DNA of 64,000 nt from Aminobacter carboxidus (GCF_014863355.1 NZ_JACZEP010000006.1:248001-312000); one strand, 5' to 3'. Positions 37,825-46,833 are shown, counted from the first letter of the stretch. A program made the numbers and translations. The notes: a model not told the origin generated them from the letters alone.

Positions 37825-38460
37825 TTGATGCTTCGCGCGCGGCCCGAAAGCAGCAAGGAAGATGCGGACACTTTCCGCAGCCTGCCCCCGGCAGGCCTCG
37901 GCAGGCATGATGGCGGCATCGCCCAGCAGCATGGCGTCATTGACCGGGCCGCCCATGACCAGCCAGTTGAAGAACGATGCGGCGGCCTCCAGGTCGTCGG
38001 CTTCGAGCTGGCCGAGCTTGCGGTAATGAGCAAATGCCCTGGAGAGACGGTTGATCGAGCGCTGCGGACCAAGCGCATGCAGCGCCTTGCCAAGCTCGGG
38101 AAAGCGCTCGACCTCGCCGATGACCAGCCGCCGCAGCTGCATCAGCTTCGGCGTCATGACGATGGTCAGCTGGAGTTCGGCGAATTCCTGGAGGTAGTCG
38201 GCAATGGGGCGATCGTCCAGCGGCTCGGTGACCTGCTCCTGGTGGACGTCGCCGGCAACACCGGTCAGGCCCCTGACGACGTCGAGAAACAGCGCCTCCT
38301 TGCTGTGGAAATGGGCATAGACCGTCTGCTTGGAGACGTCGGCTACCGCTGCGATCTCGTCCATGCTGGCGCCAAGGAAGCCGTTGCGGAGAAACAGTGC
38401 GGCGGCGGCATCGAGGATGGCGTCACGCGTCCGTTCCTGGCGAGTCTTCGCAACGGTCAT
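37819..38460 (-). CDS. TetR family transcriptional regulator
   Basis: 213 residues from ATG 38460 (GGAAGAG upstream). The N-terminal HTH is typical (RDAILDAAAALFLRNGFLGASMDEIAAVADVSKQTVYAHF). The C-terminal ~140 residues fit a TetR_C_7/AefR-like ligand domain. A palindromic site in the divergent spacer to the GFA gene suggests that it represses both itself and that gene. Its 3' end sits in a bidirectional hairpin. Confidence 0.88.
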   Translation of the reverse strand: MTVAKTRQERTRDAILDAAAALFLRNGFLGASMDEIAAVADVSKQTVYAHFHSKEALFLDVVRGLTGVAGDVHQEQVTEPLDDRPIADYLQEFAELQLTIVMTPKLMQLRRLVIGEVERFPELGKALHALGPQRSINRLSRAFAHYRKLGQLEADDLEAAASFFNWLVMGGPVNDAMLLGDAAIMPAEACRGQAAESVRIFLAAFGPRAKHQA

Positions 38461-38523
38461 GGATGCTCTTCCCTGTGTCAGCAGTCGTAACCGGAGCATA
38501 GACCGAACCCGTTGACAAATCAA

Positions 38524-38538
38524 ACTGGACGGTCCAGT
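38524..38538. promoter_or_regulatory. TetR operator-like palindrome
   Basis: ACTGGAC-G-GTCCAGT is a perfect 15-base palindrome, with flanks AAACT and CTAGTTT. It lies in the TetR/GFA spacer, just after a TTGACA at 38512-38517 that could be a -35 for the GFA gene. Confidence 0.6.
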
Positions 38539-38569
38539 CTAGTTTTATGACCGAAGACGAGGTGAGGAC

Positions 38570-39130
38570 ATGGCTGGTATCGGGAAGGACATGCGGCGGG
38601 TCGCCTGTCGGTGCGGACAGGTGGCGTTCGAGGCGAGTGGCGCGCCGATCGTCGGTGCGGCCTGCTACTGCTCGAGCTGCCAGAAGGCAGGCAAGATTTT
38701 CGAGGCGCTGCCCGGCGGCGAACCGGTGCTGGAGAGCGATGGCGGCACGGCTTACGCGCTCTACCGCAAGGACCGTATCCGCTGCGTACACGGTGCCGAG
38801 CTGTTGCGCGAACATCGGCTGAGCCCGACGGCGCCGACCCGGCGCGTGGTGGCCACATGCTGCAATTCGCCTGTTTTTCTCGAGTTCAAGGGCGGCCACT
38901 GGCTGTCGGTCTATCGCGAGCGCATCCACCCTGACGAACGGCCGCCGGTCGAGATGCGCACGATGACCGCCGACCGCAGGCCCGGCGTCGAGTTCTCGGA
39001 TGGCTTGCCGAGCTACGCCAAGCATTCCGGCCGATTCATGTGGCGACTGCTGACGGCCTGGGTGGCGATGGGTTTCCGCGCGCCCAAGGTGGAATACGTA
39101 AATGGAGAGCTCGATGTCCAAGGCAGCTGA
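38570..39130 (+). CDS. GFA-like zinc-binding protein (DUF6151 type)
   Basis: 186 residues. Cysteine motifs CRCGQVAFEA near the start, CYCSSCQKAG and a later CCNSPVF give the zinc-binding GFA fold (glutathione-dependent formaldehyde-activating enzyme-like), but the enzyme role is unproven in this family. The C-terminal half (GHWLSVYRERIHPDE) is shared with rhizobial DUF6151 proteins. ATG 38570 is used; 38591 is an alternative with GGAAGGAC upstream. The next gene overlaps its 3' end by 17 bases, so both belong to the TetR-controlled unit. Confidence 0.8.
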   Translation: MAGIGKDMRRVACRCGQVAFEASGAPIVGAACYCSSCQKAGKIFEALPGGEPVLESDGGTAYALYRKDRIRCVHGAELLREHRLSPTAPTRRVVATCCNSPVFLEFKGGHWLSVYRERIHPDERPPVEMRTMTADRRPGVEFSDGLPSYAKHSGRFMWRLLTAWVAMGFRAPKVEYVNGELDVQGS

Positions 39131-39416
39131 GAAGATCGAGATCCGCAACATCGTTTCGCCCAACCATGTCGTGCGCGTCGACAAGGCCAAATACAGCGCA
39201 ATGCGCGACGCGCTGCTTCAGGTTCTGCCGGCCGCGAGCCCGGGCCTGACGGTGGCGGAAGCCAAGGCGGCACTGCTGCCGATCCTGTCGGAGGAGCTGT
39301 TTCCCGGCGGCGAGAAGGCCGGCTGGTGGCTGAAGGCAGCCCAGCTCGACCTCGAGGCACAAGGCGTCATCCAGCGCGAGGCGACCAAGCCGCTCAGGCT
39401 CTACAAGGCGCAGTGA
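39114..39416 (+). CDS. Small hypothetical protein (DUF6958-like)
   Basis: 100 residues from ATG 39114, 10 bases after GGAGAG. The sequence has a two-helix/winged look: PNHVVRVDKAKYSAMRDALLQVLP, LTVAEAKAALLPILSEELFP and KAGWWLKAAQLDLEAQGVI. It resembles DUF6958-type proteins, named here from memory, and may bind DNA or protein through the winged-helix-like part. It overlaps the GFA gene by 17 bases and is probably co-transcribed. Confidence 0.6.
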   Translation: MSKAAEKIEIRNIVSPNHVVRVDKAKYSAMRDALLQVLPAASPGLTVAEAKAALLPILSEELFPGGEKAGWWLKAAQLDLEAQGVIQREATKPLRLYKAQ

Positions 39417-39418
39417 CC

Positions 39419-39452
39419 AAAAATGCAGCCCGGACCTGCGTGCAGGCCGGGC
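39419..39452 (-). terminator. Rho-independent terminator of the Clp-N transcript
   Basis: On the minus strand GCCCGG...GCAGG (39428-39452) folds into an 11-bp stem with one bulge and is followed by a T-run (A-run at 39419-39423 on the + strand). It lies after the Clp-N stop at 39487. Confidence 0.65.
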
Positions 39453-39486
39453 CGCGAACAGAGCCGGTGGCCGGCCAATGTTCCGC

Positions 39487-39990
39487 TCATGAGCCCTTGG
39501 CAATCTCTTCGGCTGCGGCCTTCAACATGCCGGCATCGACGCCCATCGCCCGCAGCGCGCGGGCGGCGACGCCATGCTGCATCGAGGCGATCGTGGCAAC
39601 GACATGCGCGCCGAGCAGCGGACCATGGGCTTTCCGCTCCGCTGCCAGTTGCTGCATGATTTCCTGCCCTGAGGCTGAGGCATTGAACGGCACTGGCCTC
39701 GCGGCCAGCGGCGCGTGCCCAGCCGATGCGGCAGCGCCGACATCGAGGCCGATGGCGGCGAGCGCGTTGCCATACTGACGAGCGATGGCGGGCTCCAGCG
39801 CCTCGGGATCCACCCTGATCCGCTCGAAGGTAAGGCGCGCGGTGCCGTCGGGCAGGTCGAGTGCCGCAAGCAGGAAGTGTTCGGCGCCGGGCTCGCGCTG
39901 CTGGTCCTGCAGCGCATAGGCCTCCGCCGCCTCGCACAGGGTCTTGATCGTACTCATGTCATTGAAGCGCGCCTTGATGCGACTGAACAT
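39487..39990 (-). CDS. Stand-alone Clp N-terminal domain protein
   Basis: 167 residues. Two Clp-N repeats are visible (about residues 15-85 with AEAYALQDQQREPGAEHFLLAAL, and about 105-160 with AAERKAHGPLLGAHVVATIAS), the substrate/adaptor-binding module of ClpA/ClpC. There is no AAA+ domain, so it cannot unfold proteins itself; it may bind adaptors or clients, or act as a stress sensor. The start shares one base with the stop of the upstream HTH gene (TAATG). The two genes share one promoter and end in a terminator, making a compact unit. Confidence 0.82.
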   Translation of the reverse strand: MFSRIKARFNDMSTIKTLCEAAEAYALQDQQREPGAEHFLLAALDLPDGTARLTFERIRVDPEALEPAIARQYGNALAAIGLDVGAAASAGHAPLAARPVPFNASASGQEIMQQLAAERKAHGPLLGAHVVATIASMQHGVAARALRAMGVDAGMLKAAAEEIAKGS

Positions 39991-40217
39991 TAGGAAATCT
40001 CCTGGGCCGATTTTTCTGCGATGTCGGACAGGCGCTTGTGCGCCGCCTGCTTGCTGACGCCGAGAGCCTGGGCGATCCGCGCCCACGACCACCCCTGTCC
40101 GAGCGCCGACCTGACGGCGCGCCGCTCGAGCGTGTCGGCCAGCCGCCGCAATGCAACCACCGCGGCCAGGGCTTCGTCGGGATCGTCGGGCAAGTGCAGA
40201 GCGTTCAGGTCAACCAT
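39990..40217 (-). CDS. Small helix-turn-helix protein paired with the Clp-N protein
   Basis: 75 residues. An N-terminal helix (DPDEALAAVVALRRLADTLERRAV) precedes a helix-turn-helix (QGWSWARIAQALGVSKQAAHKRL). This resembles the small regulators encoded before Clp-N genes in actinobacteria and alphaproteobacteria. Two operator-like palindromes lie immediately upstream and overlap the -35 and -10 sites. The predicted start of transcription falls at or next to the ATG, so the mRNA may be leaderless. Confidence 0.82.
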   Translation of the reverse strand: MVDLNALHLPDDPDEALAAVVALRRLADTLERRAVRSALGQGWSWARIAQALGVSKQAAHKRLSDIAEKSAQEIS

Positions 40218-40219
40218 GC

Positions 40220-40263
40220 GTCAACATTAGTTGACGGCCATACATCCGTCAACCAATGTTGAC
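40220..40263 (-). promoter_or_regulatory. Promoter and twin operators of the HTH/Clp-N operon
   Basis: GTCAAC-N4-GTTGAC occurs twice, at 40220-40235 and 40248-40263, 28 bases apart. On the minus strand a -35 TTGACG (40247-40252), a 17-base spacer and a -10 TAATGT (40224-40229) place the +1 about 7 bases later, at the ATG (40217). Both operators cover promoter elements. Confidence 0.72.
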
Positions 40264-40435
40264 AGAAAACGCGCGCGGCGACAGCCGATCGCCTTACGCT
40301 ACGTCAATATACTGAAGTGTGCTTTCAACCTTGCCGAGAAGGGAATCTTAAAGCTTGCTCATATAGGTATTGCAAATATTCGCGCCGAAACGCGAAGGAG
40401 AACAAGCTGGGGGGCGAGTTCATTTCGCCGAACAT

Positions 40436-42901
40436 GTGACGAGGCAACGCAACATCAGATCACGGCTTCAGCTCTTCGGACTGCTGTGGCCCTTCATCGC
40501 CGTTGTCCTGATCCAGACCGTCATTGCCGGTGCCAGCCTCTATACGCTTTCGGCCGTACGCGCCTATGCCGCCGGCGAAAGCGCCTGGTCGAAGGGCCAC
40601 AAGGACGCGATCTATTACCTGACGCTCTACGCCAACACCGGCGAGGCGCAGTATTACGAACGGTTCCGGCAGTCGATTGCGGTGCCGCTGGCCGACCGCG
40701 ACGCGCGGCTGGCGATGGAAAAGCCTGTGCTCGACTATGACGCCGCCTTCGACGGCTTCAGCCGCGGCGGCAACCATCCGAGCGACAATCCCGGCCTGAT
40801 CTGGCTGTTCGACAACTTCCGCCACGTGCCTTACCTGTCCAACGCTGTCGACCGCTGGGTCGACGCCGATCCGAAGATACTGGAAATCGCGGCACTCGGC
40901 GAAGCCATGCATGCCGATATTTCGACCAACCATGCGACGCAGCACGAGCTTGCGGCATGGAAGCGCAGCATCCACCGCCTGCACGAAGAGACGGCGCCGC
41001 TGGCCGAGGCCTTCTCGGTTTCGCTCGGACGCGGATCGCGCGACATCACGGCACTGCTGCTCTGCGTCAATGTGATCACAGCCGGGCTGCTGATCCTGCT
41101 GGCGATGCGGCGCACCGGCAATCTGCTGGAACAGCGGCGGGCTTTTGAAAACGCGCTGAATGCCGAGCGGGAGCGTGCCCAGATCACGCTGGCCTCGATC
41201 GGCCAGGCCGTCGTTGCGACTGACGCCGACGGGCGGCTCGACTACATGAACGAGGCGGCGGAGATCATGCTGGACTGGCATGGCGCCAGCGCCAAGGGCA
41301 AGCCGCTCGACCAGCTGTTCAGGCTGGTCAGCGACGACGAAGACAACGACCACGAAGACAACGGCTTCATCGCGCGCGTACTTTCAGGCGAGGCGATCGG
41401 CGGCAGCGGCGTGCCGCAGCAGCTGATGCGGCCCGACCTTTCGAGCGTCGCGGTGTCGCTGGTGGCAGCCCCGCTCTATGTCGACGAAAAGGTGGCGGGC
41501 GCGGTGCTGGTGTTCCACGACCGCACCAAGGAGCAGGAGTTCCTGGCGCAGCTGTCGTGGCAGGCGACCCATGACACGCTGACGTCGCTGGCCAACCGGC
41601 GCGAATTCGAAGCGCGGCTGAATGCATCGCTTGCCGCTTTGGCCAAGCGCCCGGCGGTGCATGCCCTGATGTATCTCGACCTCGACCAGTTCAAGATCGT
41701 CAACGACACTTGCGGCCATGCCGCCGGCGACGAGCTTTTGCGCAAGGTGTCGGCCGCACTGCGCAACCAGTTGCGCTCCAGCGACCTGCTGGCGCGCCTC
41801 GGCGGCGACGAGTTCGGCATCCTGATGGAGAACTGCCCCGAAGAGCTCGCCGCAAGCACCGCGGAGCGGCTGCGCATGGCGGTCGACGAGCTGAACTTCG
41901 TGTGGGCAGGACGGGCCTTCAAGATCAGCGTCAGCATCGGCGTCGTCGGCATGCCGGATGCCAGCATGACGCTGGAAGAGATCCTGCGCAGCGTCGATGT
42001 CGCCTGCTACATGGCCAAGGAGCGTGGCCGCAACCGCATCCAGATCCAGCAGATCGGCGACATGGAAGTGGAGCAGCGCCTCGGCGAGATGGCCTGGGTG
42101 CAGCGCCTGCGCGAGGCACTTGAGCAGAACCGCTTCCGCATCTTCGCCCAGGAGATCGTGCCGCTGCATGGCGATGACGCGGCGGGTGCGCATGTCGAAC
42201 TGCTGATCCGGCTGGCCGATGCCGAGGGCAAGCTGATCGCGCCCGGCGTGTTCATTCCGGCAGCCGAACGCTACGGGCTGATGCCCTTGATCGACCGCTG
42301 GATGGTGCGCTCGGCTTTCGACATCCTTGCTCGGCAAACCACTGATGCGACGCCGATAAGCACCTGCGCCATCAACCTGTCCGGCGCAAGCTTCGGCGAC
42401 GACAGCTTCGCCGACTTCGTGCTGGAGCAGTTCGCCCGCAGTGGCGTTTCGCCCGCCACGATCTGCTTCGAGATCACCGAGACCAGCGCGATTGCCGACC
42501 TCGACCGCGCCGCACATTTCATTGGCACTTTGCAGGCGCATGGCTGCCGCTTCTCGCTCGACGACTTCGGCTCGGGCATGTCGTCGTTCAGCTATCTCAA
42601 GGCCCTGCCCGTCGACTATCTCAAGATCGACGGTGGCTTCGTTAAGGACATGCTGGTCGACCGCATCGACCGCGCCATGGTCGAGATGATCCAGCATATC
42701 GGCGAGGTGACCGGCAAACGCACGATCGCCGAATTCGTCGAGAACAACGACATCGCCCGAGTGCTGCGCGACATCGGCGTCGACTATGCGCAAGGCTACT
42801 GCATCGCCAAGCCGCGACCGTTCGGCGAGCGTTATGTCGGGATCAAGAGCCGCAGCTTCGAGGCGAGGACCGAAGCGTCTGACGCGGCGCTCGCAAGCTG
42901 A
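40436..42901 (+). CDS. Membrane PAS-GGDEF-EAL protein (diguanylate cyclase/phosphodiesterase)
   Basis: About 821 residues from GTG 40436; an in-frame TTG at 40370 would add 22. Two membrane helices flank a ~150-residue periplasmic loop, then a PAS domain, then GGDEF (intact RLGGDEFGILMENC at about 41798-41839) and EAL. The EAL motif reads ELL at 42197-42205 (VELLIRL), so the first Glu is kept; EITETSAI, LDDFGSG, KIDGGFV and QGYCIAKP are also present. Both cyclase and phosphodiesterase could be active. It would set local c-di-GMP in response to an external signal. Confidence 0.9.
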   Translation: MTRQRNIRSRLQLFGLLWPFIAVVLIQTVIAGASLYTLSAVRAYAAGESAWSKGHKDAIYYLTLYANTGEAQYYERFRQSIAVPLADRDARLAMEKPVLDYDAAFDGFSRGGNHPSDNPGLIWLFDNFRHVPYLSNAVDRWVDADPKILEIAALGEAMHADISTNHATQHELAAWKRSIHRLHEETAPLAEAFSVSLGRGSRDITALLLCVNVITAGLLILLAMRRTGNLLEQRRAFENALNAERERAQITLASIGQAVVATDADGRLDYMNEAAEIMLDWHGASAKGKPLDQLFRLVSDDEDNDHEDNGFIARVLSGEAIGGSGVPQQLMRPDLSSVAVSLVAAPLYVDEKVAGAVLVFHDRTKEQEFLAQLSWQATHDTLTSLANRREFEARLNASLAALAKRPAVHALMYLDLDQFKIVNDTCGHAAGDELLRKVSAALRNQLRSSDLLARLGGDEFGILMENCPEELAASTAERLRMAVDELNFVWAGRAFKISVSIGVVGMPDASMTLEEILRSVDVACYMAKERGRNRIQIQQIGDMEVEQRLGEMAWVQRLREALEQNRFRIFAQEIVPLHGDDAAGAHVELLIRLADAEGKLIAPGVFIPAAERYGLMPLIDRWMVRSAFDILARQTTDATPISTCAINLSGASFGDDSFADFVLEQFARSGVSPATICFEITETSAIADLDRAAHFIGTLQAHGCRFSLDDFGSGMSSFSYLKALPVDYLKIDGGFVKDMLVDRIDRAMVEMIQHIGEVTGKRTIAEFVENNDIARVLRDIGVDYAQGYCIAKPRPFGERYVGIKSRSFEARTEASDAALAS

Positions 42902-42971
42902 GGTTTCCTGGCGAAAATCGAAAAGCGGCGCGACAGTGCCGGCCTCGTCGTTTCCGACATGGGGAACTGAA

Positions 42972-43271
42972 ATGATCAGGACTTTCGCCGGCACCACCGT
43001 TCTTGCGGCTGCCCTTGGACTTGCGACGCAGGCGCATGCGTCCGTTCCATTGCTCAATGCCACCTGCCCCGGCGAGATCGAGGTCCATGCCGACGAAGGC
43101 GGACCGGTCTACGTCAACGGCAAGGAAGGCGAGCTCAAGAAGTTCAATGACAACTACTTCGAGATCAAGGGCGCTGGAGTGACGATCTCGCTGAGCATCA
43201 ACCCTGACGGTTCGCCCAGCGTTACCTATACCGGCAAGGGCGGCGCCAACTGCACCGTCAAGGTCGGCTGA
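42972..43271 (+). CDS. Small secreted hypothetical protein
   Basis: 99 residues with a signal peptide (hydrophobic residues 5-17, cleavage near AHA-SVP) and two cysteines (NATCPGEIEVHADE and GANCTVKVG) that could form a disulfide. The body is beta-rich (GPVYVNGKEGELKKFNDNYFEIKG). I do not recognise a family. It lies 70 bases after the GGDEF-EAL gene. Confidence 0.65.
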   Translation: MIRTFAGTTVLAAALGLATQAHASVPLLNATCPGEIEVHADEGGPVYVNGKEGELKKFNDNYFEIKGAGVTISLSINPDGSPSVTYTGKGGANCTVKVG

Positions 43272-43282
43272 CCCAGCAAAGC

Positions 43283-44128
43283 TCAGATCATTTCCAGCGG
43301 ACGCTTGCCGGCCGGCGGCGGGAACATGCGGTCAAGCTCGGCGAGATCCTGCGGGGCGAGACGGATATCGCGCGCGGCGGCGTTCTGCCTGACATGATCG
43401 AGGCGCGTCGCCTTAGGGATGGCGATGACGCCACGCTGCGCCATGACCCAGGCAAGCGCTATTTGAGCGGCCGTTGCATCGTGACGGGCAGCGATGGCTG
43501 CGAGGCCCTTGTTGTCGGCCAGCGCGCCCTGCTCTACCGGCGAATAGGCCATGACAGGCACGCCGGCTTCCCGGCACCACGGCAGAAGGTCGAATTCGAT
43601 GCCGCGTCGCGTCAGGTTGTAGAGAACCTGGTTGGTCTGGGCGCCCTTGCCCGCGCGCAGCCGACCCATCTCCTCCATGTCGTCGGCATCGAAATTGCTG
43701 ACGCCCCAATGGCGGATCTTGCCCGACTGGCGCAGCTCCTCGAATACGGCGATGGTTTCCGACAATGGCACGCCGCCACGCCAATGCAGCAGATAGAGGT
43801 CGATGCGGTCGGTATGCAGGCGCTTGAGGCTCGCCTCGCAGGCACGGATTACGCCGTTGCGCGAAGCGTTGGACGGCAGCACCTTGGAGACCAAAAAGAC
43901 CTCGTCGCGGCGCCCGGCGATCGCCTCGGCGACAATTTTCTCCGAACCGCCATTGGCATACATTTCGGCGGTGTCGATCAGCGTGACGCCGAGATCGAGG
44001 CCGAGGCGAAGTGCTGCGACCTCGTCGGTGGCGCGGCTGCGGTCCTCGCCCATCATCCAGGTGCCCTGGCCGAGGATTGGCACGGCTTCGCCCGAAGGCA
44101 GCATCGTGGTTACGGACGGTGAAGGCAT
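43283..44128 (-). CDS. Aldo/keto reductase
   Basis: 281 residues with the AKR (beta/alpha)8 barrel and catalytic tetrad: D and Y in [12 protein letters not shown] in LVSKVLPS and H in LYLLHWRGG. The C-terminal [20 protein letters not shown] binds the NADPH phosphate. Broad-specificity aldehyde/ketone reductase, substrate unknown. ATG 44128 is preceded by AGGAG. It converges with the small secreted protein gene. Confidence 0.9.
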   Translation of the reverse strand: MPSPSVTTMLPSGEAVPILGQGTWMMGEDRSRATDEVAALRLGLDLGVTLIDTAEMYANGGSEKIVAEAIAGRRDEVFLVSKVLPSNASRNGVIRACEASLKRLHTDRIDLYLLHWRGGVPLSETIAVFEELRQSGKIRHWGVSNFDADDMEEMGRLRAGKGAQTNQVLYNLTRRGIEFDLLPWCREAGVPVMAYSPVEQGALADNKGLAAIAARHDATAAQIALAWVMAQRGVIAIPKATRLDHVRQNAAARDIRLAPQDLAELDRMFPPPAGKRPLEMI

Positions 44129-44597
44129 GGCGGTCTCCTAGGCGGTTTGCGCCAGCTTACCGCACCGGGGCAAGTTGGCTACTGCATCGACACTGCGGGT
44201 GGACAGAAGGGCCGATACGGCCGTCTTCGGCAGGTGTTCCAGACGGGCTGGAAAGCACCGGATATCACCGTCCGAAAGCCCTTGTGGGTCGCGTAAAAAT
44301 CGCTTCGCTTAAAACTTGACTCCAAATATCAAGTTAATGTAGCTCAATTCCATGGCCGTCGACCGGCCTGTGGGGTGGTCAAGCAACATACTGATATATC
44401 GATCTTCTCTCGGATGCCTGAACGAGAGTCCGACCGCCTGCGCTTCGGTTCTCATTGCCAGTGTTTTGAATGGCGCGTCGAGAACCCGGGCTCATCATCA
44501 ATCAGGCGCCTGGTCTTCCCCAGTGAAGACGCACATCAGAAGCTAGCAGCTCTTTTTCCATAGCGAGCCACTGATTCCTAAAATTCCGAGGAACACA
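44129..44597. other. Intergenic region before the TonB receptor gene
   Basis: 469 bases with no supported gene. It contains a RirA-like iron box at 44313-44335 and a promoter presumably at its right end. The 44129-44280 part shows nothing recognisable. Confidence 0.5.
44313..44335. promoter_or_regulatory. Iron-responsive (IRO-like) box upstream of the TonB receptor
   Basis: AACTTGA (44313-44319), nine bases, TCAAGTT (44329-44335) is an inverted repeat whose core TGA-N9-TCA matches the IRO consensus of the rhizobial iron regulator RirA. It lies 262 bases before the receptor start. Confidence 0.6.
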
Positions 44598-46748
44598 GTG
44601 AACAATCATCACATCATCCGTTGCAGCACATTCGCGCTTGCGGCCGTCTGCAGCACCATCACGCTTGGCGTGGCGAACGCCCAATCGTCCAACAGTGCGG
44701 AGCAGCCTGCCAAGCCGGCCAAGTCAGATCGGAAGGCCCCGGCAACGAGCCCATTGGTGCTGCCGCCCATCACCGTCAGCGCCGGCAGCGACACGAAGGC
44801 GCCCTATCAGACGCCCGGCGGCGTGAGCGTTGTCGACGGCAAGATCGTCCAGGAAAGGTATGGCGGCGACGCCAATGCCATCGTTCGCGGCATGCCGGGA
44901 ACGTTCACGCGTATTTCCTCCAGCCAGCCCGGCGTGTCGGTGAACATCCGGGGCTTCGAAGCCGACGGCCGCGTGAACACCATGATCGACGGCGTGCCGC
45001 AGACATTCAGGAACACGGCGGGCCACGCCTCCACGGGCGGCGAGTTGCTCTACATCGACACCAACCTTCTTGCCGGCATCGGCGCTGAACGCGGAGCGGT
45101 CAACGGCGCCTATGGCATGGGTTCGCTGGCAGGTGCCGTCAATTTCCGCACCATCGACTTCGAGGACGTCGTGCTCGAGGGCCAGGACCGGGGCGTCAAG
45201 ACGACCGTCAAGGCGAGCAGCAATGGCTACGGCGCTTCGGGAATGGTCGCGGCAGGGGCGCGTACCGATCTGTCCGGAGGCGGACAGGCGTCGATCGTCG
45301 GTGCGTTCAGCTACGGCGAGCATAGCAATTACCAGCGCGGCGACGGTACCTACAACAAGCCTGACGCCAGCAACAAGCCCGGGTCGGGCCTGGTGAAACT
45401 GCACCTCCAACCAGACGACGTGCACGACCTGAAGCTGGGCGCGCGCTGGTACACGAACGACTTCCTGGTTTCAGGCTATAATTGGGGCGTCGACAACGCG
45501 ACCTACACGGCCAACTACAAATACCAGCCGGGCGGCGACTGGATCGACCTCAGGATCAACGGCTACTACAATCGAACCGACATGTCCTACGACCCGACGT
45601 CGGGTGGATCGTACCGCAAACGCAACACGCGCGACTTCGGCTACGGCTTCGACATCGCCAACACCAGCCGCTTCGACATCACCGACGAACTCAGCGCGCG
45701 CTGGGACTATGGCGCGGCCTATTCTTCCAACGACTACAAGGTGAACCTGTTCCGCGGCGCCAATCCGCCCGGGCACATGCAGAAGGCGCGCGCCTTCAGC
45801 GACCTCACCCTGTCGCAGGGCATGTTCGAACTGAGCACCGGTCTCAACTACGACTATTGGGACCTGAGCGGGCGGCAGAGCCCGTGCAAGCCGAATGTCG
45901 GCTTCTGCCCGCCGACCGGCGGCAATGTCGATGTCTCCAGGCACGAGTCCGCGCTCAACCCCAAGATCACGCTCTCGGCAAAGCCACTGGACTGGCTGCA
46001 GCCTTACGTGACCTACGCCCATACGTTCAGGCCGCCTTCGGCGCGCGAGGCGCTCTGGGCGCTGGTTCCGATCGGATCGGGCGTCGGCGGCGGCCAGTAT
46101 TCCAACTTCTTCCTCAACCCCGAAACATCAAAGGGTTGGGAAATTGGCACCAACATCCTCAGAAACGACGTGCTGCTTGGCGGCGACGAGCTGCGCCTGA
46201 AGGTGAACTACTTCAACAACGCCATCGACAACTACATCGTCAACAACCTGATCCGCATTCCGGGCGATCCCTACGAGCGGGCGATCTGGGTCAATGTACC
46301 CGGCACCACGCACTCCCGCGGCTTCGAGGTCGAGGGCGGCTATGATGCGGGCGTTGCCTACGTCAATCTCTCCTACACGCAGGCGAGCAACAACCAGCCG
46401 GTCGGCTGGGGTGCCGGCATCGGCAATGGCGATTCGTCCTTCCTGCCGGAAAGCAAGGTCACTGTCGATGTGGGTATCCGCGCGTTCGAGGAAGCGCTGA
46501 CTGTCGGGGCGACCATGAACCACGTCGGCGGCAGCCGCTACGCGGTCGGTTTCGGCGATACCGCAACCAAGGAGGCCTATACGCTGTTCAACGCCTACGC
46601 CTCGTACAAGTTCAACAGGAACGCCACGGCGTTCATGAACATCGAGAACCTGACCAACGTGGCCTACAGCCCGGCTGTGTCGGGCGAGATGGGTGAGAAG
46701 ACCGGGCGCGGGCGCGCCATCACGATGGGGCTGACAACCCAGTTCTGA
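44598..46748 (+). CDS. TonB-dependent receptor, haem/haemoglobin type
   Basis: 716 residues from GTG 44598 (GAGGA upstream). A signal peptide (to about AHA-type cleavage near ANAQ) and a plug domain (VNIRGFEADGRVNTMIDGVPQTFRN) precede a 22-strand barrel that ends in Phe. The FRPPSAREAL stretch around 46030-46060 is like the FRAP motif of haem receptors. It would import a haem or haem-protein ligand across the outer membrane using TonB-ExbBD energy. A RirA-like box upstream points to iron repression. No haem oxygenase or ABC transporter is next to it. Confidence 0.87.
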   Translation: MNNHHIIRCSTFALAAVCSTITLGVANAQSSNSAEQPAKPAKSDRKAPATSPLVLPPITVSAGSDTKAPYQTPGGVSVVDGKIVQERYGGDANAIVRGMPGTFTRISSSQPGVSVNIRGFEADGRVNTMIDGVPQTFRNTAGHASTGGELLYIDTNLLAGIGAERGAVNGAYGMGSLAGAVNFRTIDFEDVVLEGQDRGVKTTVKASSNGYGASGMVAAGARTDLSGGGQASIVGAFSYGEHSNYQRGDGTYNKPDASNKPGSGLVKLHLQPDDVHDLKLGARWYTNDFLVSGYNWGVDNATYTANYKYQPGGDWIDLRINGYYNRTDMSYDPTSGGSYRKRNTRDFGYGFDIANTSRFDITDELSARWDYGAAYSSNDYKVNLFRGANPPGHMQKARAFSDLTLSQGMFELSTGLNYDYWDLSGRQSPCKPNVGFCPPTGGNVDVSRHESALNPKITLSAKPLDWLQPYVTYAHTFRPPSAREALWALVPIGSGVGGGQYSNFFLNPETSKGWEIGTNILRNDVLLGGDELRLKVNYFNNAIDNYIVNNLIRIPGDPYERAIWVNVPGTTHSRGFEVEGGYDAGVAYVNLSYTQASNNQPVGWGAGIGNGDSSFLPESKVTVDVGIRAFEEALTVGATMNHVGGSRYAVGFGDTATKEAYTLFNAYASYKFNRNATAFMNIENLTNVAYSPAVSGEMGEKTGRGRAITMGLTTQF

Positions 46749-46833
46749 CGGCGGCGCACCTGTCGGCGAGGGGCAAGGTGGGAACCCTGCTCCTCAGAGG
46801 CGCCGCGCGGGTCGCCTGGCCACTATGGCCGGC

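Noticed and set aside
38512-38545. Full promoter for the GFA gene
   Set aside because: TTGACA is a good -35, but no -10 was found at 16-18 bases; only the operator palindrome is claimed.
44336-44350. Second tRNA-like D-arm (GTAGCTCA)
   Set aside because: Isolated eight bases with no other tRNA parts.
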